Shown here: positions 42,830 through 52,446 of the stretch, piece after piece
How positions within the stretch are numbered: the stretch's first letter is position 1
Layout: every line of letters begins with the position of its first letter
Assembly (NCBI GenBank): GCA_963675135.1
Contig: OY776131.1
Coordinates: 40,532,232 to 40,596,231 of the forward strand
Length of the DNA stretch: 64,000 nt
Source: Galeopsis tetrahit
Taxonomy: Eukaryota > Streptophyta > Magnoliopsida > Lamiales > Lamiaceae
Direction of reading: 5' to 3'
Position numbers and translations under genes: made by a program
Notes under the pieces: generated by a model
Told to the model about the DNA's origin: nothing
Seen by the model: only the letters and a program-made list of their open reading frames with translations
The model's database searches: none

Positions 42830-43063
42830 TAATTAGTGCTGAAAGTTCATATGCTTGTTTACTTGAATCGTGTTTCATGTTTTAATTTAAAATGGAGCAA
42901 AAGTATGACTATATAAAAAGGCTCTTAATTTAAATAGAATAAAGGGGGGTCAGGGCCTTCATTAAATTTTGAAAATTGTAATATTACAGCTAGCACTGAA
43001 AAACTTTACTTGCAAGCACGTTTCAATATTCTCTCGTAAACACAAATATATTTAACTACCCAT
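42830..43063. repeat. Segment paralogous to 60780-62508
   Basis: AATTAGTGCTGAAAGTTCAT, GCTAGCACTGAAAAA, GCAAGCACGTTTCAATATTC and TAAACACAAATATATTTAAC recur in the same order at 60782, 62423, 62458 and 62482. The other copy is expanded by a Stowaway and a Mutator-type MITE, so this one is their empty-site reference. Confidence 0.7.
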
Positions 43064-43639
43064 ATGGCCATATGCCTGTGATTTTCAAGTGAACCATTTA
43101 TTAAAATAACGATCTGTGTTTAATTTTACTCATTTAAAAAAAAATGTTTATACATAAAGTAAATATGTAAAATAATAAATAAATTATACGTATATTAATG
43201 TATCTTTAAAAATAAGAAGATTTATATATAAACTAAATTCCGTAAAACTTGATCCGCTCAGTCCAATTTGCGCGGCCCTATAGAAAATAAGAAGGGAGAG
43301 AGAAATTCTCAGAAAAACAGATTTCGCACATGACAAAAATAACAAGAAAAAAAAAAAATCTCAGACAATCAGATTGCTTTTTTTTTTTTTTGACGGGCAG
43401 ACAATCAGATTGTTAATACTCCTTCATTCCAATTTTATTATTCATACTTTTCTTATTTTAGTTGTTAGAATTCCATTATGTTCATACTTTTTTATTTGAA
43501 ACAATATTATTCATGCCAAAGTCTTGTATGTACTCAAGTACACCGTGTACTTGAGTAGACTTTGACTAGTTAAATGTTGACCGGTCAATTGTCAAACTTT
43601 GACTTTTTTTTTCGATTTTTTTTTTTAAAAAGTGTATGT

Positions 43640-43945
43640 TATTATAACTAAAAAGTGTATTTTTGTTTTTTTAATGAAAAGTGTATGTTACTATATTGAA
43701 AAATGCAACATTGTTTTTAATGAAAAGTGTATGTTATTATAACTGAAAAGTGTATGATATTATAACTAAAAATTGTATGTCTATTATAACTGAAAAGTGT
43801 ATGATATATTAATGTAAAGTGTAAGTTATATATTAATGAAAAATGTAGTATGTTATTATAACTGCAAAGTGTATGATCTATTAATGAAAAATATATGTTA
43901 TTATAACTGCAAAGTGTATGTATGATCTATTTAATGAAAAATGTA
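43640..43945. repeat. Degenerate AAAAGTGTATG..ATTATAACT repeats
   Basis: At least nine partial copies of AAAAGTGTATGTTATTATAA of varying length. The AAAAGTGTA core recurs in the inverted repeat at 60437-60664. Confidence 0.7.
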
Positions 43946-44094
43946 TATGATAATTATACACCTCTGGTGCTAATTTCCAAGCACAACCACTAAGCTACAA
44001 TGACTTTTGTTAAGTATTTTGTTATTTATTATATATATACTTGATATTTTCTATATAGCTGAACTAAAGTACACCGTGTACTTGAGTACACAGC

Positions 44095-44516
44095 TAGGGG
44101 TGTGCACCGGACCGGAATGTGTGGTAAAGGGCGGACTGGAGGGTTTGGACCTGTTGGATCGGATTTTTTTTTTTTTTTAAAGTTTATGGAAGCAAGAACA
44201 AGATTGATGAATTTATGTATGAAAATTAAAGTGTTTGCTCTTCATTACACCAATGTGAATTTTATTTACATTATTATTAATTATCTTTTGACCCTAAAAA
44301 TAAATTAAATATGTTTGTTAAATTATATATTTGCTAAAAATGTAATAGATCTCAACACATTTTCATCAATTACTTGGTTTTGAAAAATAATTGAGAGTGC
44401 CTTAGTAAAAAAAATATAAAAAAAATTCCGGTCCGGACCGGAGACCGGACCGAAATCTAACCGGTCGGTCCGGTTCCGGACTTTTTTCCGGTCCGGTTTT
44501 TATTTGAACACTCCTA
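44095..44516. mobile_element. hAT-type MITE, 422 bp
   Basis: Inverted ends TAGGGGTGTGCA and TAGGAGTGTTCA, with a perfect 8-bp target duplication TACACAGC (44087-44094 and 44517-44524). Both subterminal parts are rich in CCGGTCCGG. No coding sequence. Confidence 0.85.
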
Positions 44517-44746
44517 TACACAGCAGCCCTACCCATTATTCATATTACTTTATCTTCACTCTCCTATCATCACTTATTTACTCACTTTGTCATTCACTTT
44601 ATTCATAAACAATCATTTTATTTACAAATGAATCCCACAATACTCCATCATACTCTCAACTTATCTACTTTATGAATAAACTAATCAATATTCATTAAAA
44701 CTCGTGCCCGAAGAAGTGGGCATTATAAAATTAGACGAAGGAAGTA

Positions 44747-45295
44747 TAAGATTTTTAGTAAATCCGATTTGCTAGTCTCGAATTAAAGACGAATAAATCA
44801 ATATATCATTTTTTTTTTTGGATGAACTGAGTATTTCACTCATGCACTAATAACATTTTATTCATGTAGTAACACATCTTTCTCAATAAAGTTATTTGTA
44901 TTTATATAGTAACACAATTTTTAATATCATACATGTGTTACTTTAAAAACAAATACTCCGTATGTTTTACTCAAAAATCAATTATGTGTTATTTGTCCTT
45001 ACAGTAGCACATATTTGCCCGTACAGTAACATGTAATTGTATTTATAGTAACATAGATTATAAACAAATTTTTCTGTTTATCTTTTGGGTGATTTTTTTT
45101 TAAAGATATTTTTAATTTGGTATTACTTGCAAAAAAATCTACAAGTTTTTTTGGGGTGTATATTTTTTTTTTTAAAGACTCAAGCTTTACCTTTTTAATA
45201 AATAGGTATGACCCAAAAGTATTTTAAAAGTCTTTGAGTTCTATTAGTGCATTTAAAAAAAATAAAAAATCTACAACACTAGCATTATCATCAAA
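44747..45295. other. Intergenic, no gene seen
   Basis: AT-rich with several AGTAACACA-like words (44870-45050). Nothing assignable. Confidence 0.5.
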
Positions 45296-45324
45296 CTAGC
45301 CCAATACCCGCGTTTTACGCGAGG
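45296..45324 (-). other. Helitron 3' terminus, minus strand
   Basis: Minus-strand reading: stem CTCGCG/CGCGGG around TAAAA, then TATTGGG and CTAG (45299-45296) before a host T. It resembles the terminus at 1831-1861. The body would extend right through the AT-rich DNA 45325-46273, in which no helicase is visible; the 5' end was not found. Confidence 0.6.
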
Positions 45325-46273
45325 TCGATTTATTAAAATTAGAGTTAATTTATTAAAATAATAATTTTAAATACTATATTAATTTTTATATCTTTTTCAT
45401 TTGTTAGAGTTTGTGAGAATAAACTTTTTTTTATTCTAATATATTTATAACATATACATATCTATAAATTTGAATCCATATTATTGTATTTATATTTTTA
45501 TATATTATAATATTTTTTAATATATTAATAAAATGTGCATTAATAAAATTATAATTTTAATTGTAAAATTAAAAATATTTTTAATAAGACGGGGCATTAT
45601 AAAATAATTTTATATAGGTTATTATATGCATGTATATAGAGTTTATAAATATTTATAGGGTTAACTTTGGTAGAGTTTATAGTTATTTGTATGATAAGAT
45701 TTTAAAATTCTAAATCTAAATTTTAAAGTAGAACCGTGTGGAATTTTCCATTTTAAAACAAACTTTTCTTTTGACATTTCTAGTAAACAAAATAATCTTT
45801 AATTTTCCCGTCAAATTTTTTTCATTTCAATTATTAAAAACTATTATTCATAATTTTCTCAACTCAAGAAAATTATATATATATTTACATTTAGGCAATG
45901 ATTCATCTTAAAGTATTATAATTTTTTTGTGCCTAATTCTTGATGATTGGAATGTATTTTGTTGTACCAATACCTGTTCACTTATAAAAGAAAATAATAT
46001 GCAATTAAAAAAACTTTAACATAATAAATACATGTCGTCATGTATATTATAAAAAATTATTTACATAAAATATATAAATTACATTTAAATTAACATAAAA
46101 TTTTATATTTAATTTATTATATAAAAACCGAAGCACATCAATCCGAAGTCAGTTTTTCTAATAATTATTCTCCAAATTAAACTTTAAATACTAATTCTAA
46201 ATATAAATTTCTTTTCGACAAAGTTTTCTAGTTCGGTTGAAAATTCATCACCTAAACCTGCAATTTTAACTCC

Positions 46274-47692
46274 TTTAGTTTAAACTCCTTTAGATTCTGA
46301 AATCACTTGGTCAATTCAATACAGTCCAGTTTCAGGGAACTTGTCCAAATCAGTTTTGCACAGTCTTTGAATGTTTATCCTTTGAAAGATCAGTTTTGTG
46401 TGCAGTGTTGAGTGTATGAAAGTACTTGAAAGTAAATCAACACAAGAGTTTATAGTGGTTCAGAGACTCAAGCTCCTACATCCACTTTCCCTGATTTAAC
46501 AGGATAATTCATTCACTCTTGGAATTAACTTGTTTTATAGTGCCAAGGTGCACTTGATCAAGAACACCACTCTTGGTGAATTGATCCCTAGGATGTCTAG
46601 AGTCCTAGTACCCTCTTCTCAACTCAGAACTGAACTGTTCTTCTCTCAACAGTCAGCTCCTACCACTTCTACTACTACAACCTTCTCACTTTCACTCTTG
46701 AAAGATATGAGGATTGAAGTAAGGTTCCAACTAATGAGATATCCTTTACAATGAAGATCAGTGTATAAGGATAGGATATCTCTCTAAGCTTGTGTATGGA
46801 TATACAATGTAGTACAGCTTAGATGAAGTGTTTGAAGACTAAGATAGTCTTTGAAAGCTTTGAAAGCACTCTAGCTTGTAAGAACTTAAGGTTGGATGTG
46901 CTTGGTTGAGGTTGAAGTTGGATGCTTTCAAATGGTCTTCACACTTCTGTATTTATAGACAAATGAAGGATTTGCCCGTTGGAGAGGCAGCCTCCAATGT
47001 CCATAAATGTCTTCTTTTAGTTCTTCAACTTTGAAGACAGAATCTTGATAGTGACATGTCCTCATTTGGGAAATAAACGGCTGTAAGAGCTTTGTCTTCA
47101 TTCTGTAGCACTCTTCCCAATATCTGACATTCAGATTCTCTTGTAAGAATGTGGACATGTCTTCTGAAGGTTGTTCCAATGATAGGACAACATTCCTCAT
47201 CATTTGGACAACTCTCCTTATCACTATCAGCAGTCTTGCTTATCAGCAAGATTGTCTTGCTCTTCTTCAGATGACTTGGCTCTTTCCCTTTTATTTCTCT
47301 TGAAGGTGATCTTAGCTTGTTTCTTTGAAGATCTTTAGGGAGTGTTTGTCTTCAGCATAGTTGACCTCAACTTTCAGAGCACTTGATCTTGACTTCCTCT
47401 ACTGAGACAACTCCTCTGGACAACTCTCCTGATCAGTATAGTTAGTCTCAAAAGACTTAGTGTTGTATCCAGAGTTTGAGCCTTGAGGGGACTTGATTTA
47501 AATAAACTTCTAAGCATGTGTTCCCCCTCAATTTGTGCATCTAATCATCTAAGAGCTACCTAACATATTAGCTCCTCATCTAACCTTTATACTGTATGTT
47601 CTAACATTTCTAGAACATATTCAATCATGACTTAGGCATGTCTCAGGGGGTTTTGGTATTCAATCAAAACATAACTCATTTTATTCCCAACA
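46274..47692 (-). repeat. Truncated LTR of the third Copia
   Basis: On the minus strand it begins TGTTGGGAATAAAATG at 47692, as at 56697, but lacks the last 223 bp that end ...CAGGACCAACA. It is therefore not an intact 3' LTR, and it is not adjacent to the element's internal 3' end. Confidence 0.8.
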
Positions 47693-49128
47693 AATATTGT
47701 TAAAATTAATTTGTTAGTTTGAAAATAATAAAAATATAAATTTATATGTTTAAAAGGTATCACAAATTACCTCCTCCTTATCATGGAGAATTTCAAAAAT
47801 TATTTTTAAAATGGAGATTTTTCAAATATTTTTCAAATTCTCTAAAAACCTCCACAATACTTTATACATACTTACAGTAAATTTATTTTTCTCAACAACT
47901 CTAATTTATAAAAAACAAAAAAAAAAATCAATCTTACAATTAATATTGATAAACTTATATTCATTTAAAGTGTATATTTATTAGAGAGGGTGTCTACAAA
48001 ATACTAATCATTTAATATTTCACTTGGTTGCAATGTATATTTTTTTTATGTGTACCTATTTATAAATAAATTTAAAAATTAGTACAATAATTTGATATAT
48101 ATTAAATATGTAAAAAAATATTAATAATAAATCAAAAATAAATACCACCGACATCATTAATAAAGAGGGAATAAAAATTTTAAATGCTAATATGAATATA
48201 GAATTTGAAAATTTTACACTCTATTTCAATCTCTCTTCTTTAAATTATTTGATTATAAGTTGATATTCAAGTTTAATATTATCCCCAACAACAATTAAGG
48301 AGTGACTATATCAAGGGAGGTTGAGTAAAATTGGTGGTGTAAAATCATTTGAATATATCTAGAAAAAAAATTAAAGGTTTCCATTATCTTTGATAGAATC
48401 AAGCGTGAATTGATAAAAAAAGTATAATTAAGTTTATTACGCACTAATATAATATAAAATAAAATAATTTATAATTCAAATCATATATACATAAAAAAAA
48501 TTGAATGAGTGAATGTTACTCCTTCCTATTCCTATGAGATCAAATTGAAAAAATAAAATGGAAGTAAAACTAAAAACATAATAAAATTGAAAGAAAAAAT
48601 GAAAGCAAAAAAATATTAAACAGAAAAAGAATGAGAAAAAATTACAGAAAAGAAAAATGAAGAAATCGCTAACAGAAACATCATTGATTGAAATTGAGCG
48701 AAAATACGCTAATTTAATTAAATACAATAACAAATAGATAAAACAGCAAGTTTATTTTTTGATTTATTCTTTGTTAATGTTATATAAATATAAAGATTGT
48801 GATAAATCAAAAGTTTTGAAATTGATCAAAGCTTCTCACATTCCATTTTGAATCAGTCAATCTTTATAAAATCACCTAAAAATTTAATAAAAGAGAAATA
48901 GTAAGAGAACATACATAAAAATAATATAAAATAAAATAATTCAAATTAAACAAAACTCTTTTTAAAATTATTTATCATGCAAAAATCTAATAAAAAATAA
49001 AACGTAAAAGAAGATACAGAAAAATAAAATAATTCAAATTAAACAAACATATTTATAAAATTATATATTTATGGAAAATCACCTGAAAATTTAATAAAAG
49101 GAAAAAAATTAAACATACCCCTCTTTAA
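46274..49128. repeat. 2.86 kb direct duplication, left copy
   Basis: Nearly identical to 55279-58134; by eye I see about two substitutions (C/T near 47322, T/A near 48910) and one single-A length difference near 48500. It consists of a truncated LTR of the third Copia (46274-47692) followed by DNA (47693-49128) that at the right copy lies outside the element. It encodes nothing recognisable. Confidence 0.9.
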
Positions 49129-49356
49129 GACATATACTTGTATCAGAGCATAAACTTGTATCAGAGCACCAATCTTGTATCAGAACAAATACTAACACTT
49201 CAAGACATATACAAGACTTTCAACATCAGAGCACAGAGCTTGTATCAGAGCAATCCATATCAAATTAGAGCAAACAGATTAGCACACCACATCAGCAAAC
49301 TTGATCATTTTTCAGCATAGTTGATCAATCAAGATAGGTCAGAAGACTTAGCCATT
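49129..49356 (-). repeat. PBS-like short repeats downstream of the accessory ORF
   Basis: TTGTATCAGAGCA or a close variant occurs four times on the + strand between 49139 and 49253. The word resembles the tRNA-Met primer-site core TGGTATCAGAGC, but is in reverse orientation relative to the element. Confidence 0.6.
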
Positions 49357-51225
49357 TCAAAGATCATCCTCAGGAGGTGGCAGCATTCCATATTGTGCCC
49401 ACACTCTTCTTTTCAATGCCATGGCTTCTTGGTTTGTTCCCTTAGGACCAAGAACCATCTTGTTTAGCTTAAGGATCTCAGTGAATTCTCTCATAATTCT
49501 TGCTTGGTCAATCCATCCTTCAAGCTTTGGAGGCATGTATATGATTGGCTTAGGAGCTGTGAGTTCAATTCTTGCAATATCAGCAGCTGCAAGCAATTGT
49601 TGATAGAGTTCTTTGTAGTATTCTATCATGAACTCAGCAAAAGTGGAGTTGGCATCTCTTCCATTCCATCTGTCAATGACATATTGATCATAGACATACT
49701 CCCTTTTGGCTTCCTCCCATAAGTCATTCAGCTGAACTGGTACCCATTTATCCAAGTGAGGATATTTGGTGTCCATTGGAATCAATAGTTGTGGCTTCAT
49801 CTTGTTGTAAGTTGCTCTCTTCCTTCTTGGCTTCTGGAAGTCTGCTCTTCTCTTGTTTCTTGCTCTGTTGGCCTCTTCCATCAAGTCCATTTTCTCTTGG
49901 GCTCTCATCATAGCCAGTTTCTGTTGTGTTTCAGGGTCTTTGCCATACCCTTCATGAAACAGCTTTGATGGATCATTGAGTACCACAATCTTTGTCTTCT
50001 TTGGTCCAGGTCCAAAGCCTTCTTCATATAATTCCTCAACATCTTCAGAGGCTTTGGTACTTTCAATGGACTTAGTCTCAGTAGACTTGTCTTTTTCAGC
50101 AAACTTGGATATTTCAGCTTTCTTGGACTCTTCAGCAGTTTTGGCCTTCTTTGAGATAGGCTCATCATCAACAACTCTGAATTCAGGTGGAAGATCAAGG
50201 CTATTGGGAAAGTCAGTGAATTTTCTCAACTTGTCTCTTCTTTCCTTGGGCCTTCTTGATCTTTCCTCTAGTTTGGATACCTTCAGCATCCTTGTCCAAA
50301 CCAGATACCTCACCACCTGGTCTTTGTTGTAACCTTACTCTTTCCTCTTGAGCTGAGGCCATAGAGTTCTTCAATGCAAGTGCCAACTGCTCCTCTTCAT
50401 CCAATTCTTCCAAGTTCAGTACTGCTGGCTCTTTTCCCTTTCCTTCAGGGGCTTTGTCCTTACCCTTAACTGGGCTTCCAATCACTAAGGCACCTTTTGC
50501 CCTTGCTCTTTCCCTTTCCCCCTTTTTGGCAGCATCAAAACATTGGGGTTTTAGCTCACTCATTGTTGTGGCCATTAGGGATTGTGCCTGATTTAGGGAT
50601 TTCATTTCTTCCAACAAATATACATTTTCATCATGTATATTCTGCATCCTGTTACTGCTCAAGCTAAGAAAGGCTAGAACAGGCTTCATTTTCTGTTGGA
50701 CAACCTCCTCCATGGTTGATTTAAGAGATGCATCCAATTGGGCCTTAAGAAGCTCAGTGAGGTTGGCTACTGCACCTTCAGCAATGTTGGCCAATACCTC
50801 TTGGGAAAATTTTTCTGAGGCTGCTTTCACCATAGCTAGCCTTTGCTCTTCAGCTCTTTGTCTTTGCAGTGCAGTCTTTCTTCCAAGAGCTCTCTTTACC
50901 ACTGACCTTAATGTCTTCACATTCCTATTGTGGTTGATTCTTAGCAAAGATTGCTCTTTCTTAACCTCCTTTGAAACTGACCTCATGGTGTTTTTGGCTT
51001 TGATAACTTCAGTGGAGATGGTTTGCAAACCAGTCTCAACTCCACTGATCCTTGCCTCCAAGGTAGGTAACACCACATCCTCTGAGCCAGTTAGCCTCAT
51101 TTCCACAGATGCCAAAGTTCTTCCATGCTCATCCAAGGCTCCAGAAGTTTCTGCATGAGCTGATTGTACCTGGTGAGCCAAGGAATCCAACTTCTCTGAT
51201 TGCATCCCAAGCAAGGCTTGTGCTG
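49357..51225 (-). pseudogene. Accessory ORF of the third Copia, 5' truncated and frameshifted
   Basis: Two overlapping minus-strand frames. The first (51225 to about 50213) is a long coiled-coil protein part (VEMRLTGSEDVVLPTLEARI, SLLRINHNRNVKTLRSVVKR, TMEEVVQQKMKPVLAFLSLS) ending in acidic EELDEEEQLALALKNSMASA. The second (about 50316 to 49357) has lysine-rich segments (KKAKTAEESKKAEIS), RNKRRADFQKPRRKRATYNK and a tail DQARIMREFTEILKLNKMVL ending PPPEDDL. The shift lies near 50220-50300. I read it as the C-terminal part of a Sirevirus-type extra ORF like that at 25767, though direct similarity between the two is not obvious. No membrane segment. Confidence 0.65.
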
Positions 51226-51238
51226 ATCCCAAGCAAGG
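51204..51238 (-). other. Deletion junction with a 13-bp direct repeat
   Basis: ATCCCAAGCAAGG occurs at 51204-51216 and again at 51226-51238 (+ strand), exactly where integrase gives way to the accessory ORF. The nine bases between are also accessory-like. Confidence 0.7.
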
Positions 51239-52446
51239 AATACTCCCTCATCAGCTTTGCTATCAAAGGCTTTCAATTGTTCTTTCCCATTATTGTGAAT
51301 GAAACACTTGCAACCAAAAATGTGAAAGTAAGACACTTTAGGCAATCTTCCTTTCCAGAGTTCATAAGGGGTTTTGCCTTGCCCTTTAGTGATCAGACAT
51401 CTATTTTGAGTATGGCATGCAGTGTTTATGGCTTCAGCCCAAAACCTCTTAGGCAAATTTGAATCAGCAATTAAGGTTCTAGCAGCTTCTTTTAAAGTTC
51501 TATTTCTTCTCTCTGCAACTCCATTCTGTTGAGGAGTTCTAGCTGCTGAGGTTTCATGAGCTATTCCATTAGATGTACAATACTCATTGATGTATGAGTT
51601 AATGAACTCGGTGCCTTTATCAGATCTTATCTTGATAATGCTAAGGCTTTTCTCATTTGACAATCTCTTTAGAAGTTCAGGCAGTTTGACTTGAGTTTCC
51701 TTCTTATTAAGGAGAAATACTACCCATGTGAACCTAGAGAAGTCATCTACTACTACCAATGTGTATTTTCTACCATTTATGCTTACAGGGGTAATTGGTC
51801 CAAAAAGATCCATATGTAAAAGTTCAAGTACCCTTTCAGTGGAAATGACTGGTTTTCCTTTAAGTGAGGCTTTGATCTGTTTTCCTTCTTGGCATGGTTT
51901 GCAAACATGCTCTTTAATGAAAACCTCATTAGGTAGTCCTTTGACTAATGCATTTCTAGCAATTTTGTTCATTGTTTTGAAGTTCAAGTGATTTAATCTT
52001 TTATGCCACAACCAACTTTGTTCACTAGAACTCTTAGCAATGAAGCATGCAGCATCAGTAGACTTGTCCCAGTCTGCAAAATACACATTTCCTTTCCTAG
52101 TTCCAGTCAATAGAATTTGTTGAGTCTTATCTTTGATCAAGCATTTATCACTGGAAAACTCAACATTGAAGTCTTTATCACAGAATTGACTGATACTTAG
52201 GAGATTATATTTGAGACCAGCCACATAAGATACATTGGATACTTTGATGTTACCAATCATCAAAGTACCATAACCTTTTGTTGATGCTTGTGAGCTGTCT
52301 CCAAATGTGACATTAGGGCCTTCTTTTTCAATGAAATCAGTGAGGAGTTCCTTGTTTCCAGTCATGTGCCTTGAGCATCCACTGTCAAGGTACCATGCTG
52401 TCTTTTTGCTTATGCTCCTCATCTTGTGGCCCAAAGGTACCTGCAA
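51239..52446 (-). pseudogene. Copia protease-integrase, cut before RT
   Basis: Minus strand, same frame as gag, after one TAA. Protease active site: WYLDSGCSRHMTG (52380-52400). Pre-integrase: LWHKRLNHLNF with CKPCQEGK. Integrase: MDLFGPI, LVVVDDFSRFTW, RSDKGTEFIN and TPQQNGVAERRNRTLK. The integrase C-terminal region reaches FDSKADEGVFLA and then jumps into accessory-ORF sequence. The RT and RNase H domains are absent. Confidence 0.88.

Larger units (their letters stand above)
43419..44744. mobile_element. Stowaway/mariner-like element holding a hAT MITE
   Basis: Imperfect inverted ends CTCCTTCATTCCAATTTTAT and CTTCCTTCGTCTAATTTTAT with TA on both sides. The interior has degenerate repeats (43640-43945) and a nested hAT MITE (44095-44516). 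No transposase. Confidence 0.5.

Noticed and set aside
46530..47249. Small ORFs in the LTR of the third Copia (also 55535-56254)
   Set aside because: They lie in non-coding LTR sequence on both strands, occur twice only because of the duplication and show no protein similarity.
48476..48733. Phe-rich ORF on the minus strand (and 57449-57739)
   Set aside because: Low-complexity translation of A-rich DNA, duplicated with the segment; no coding character.
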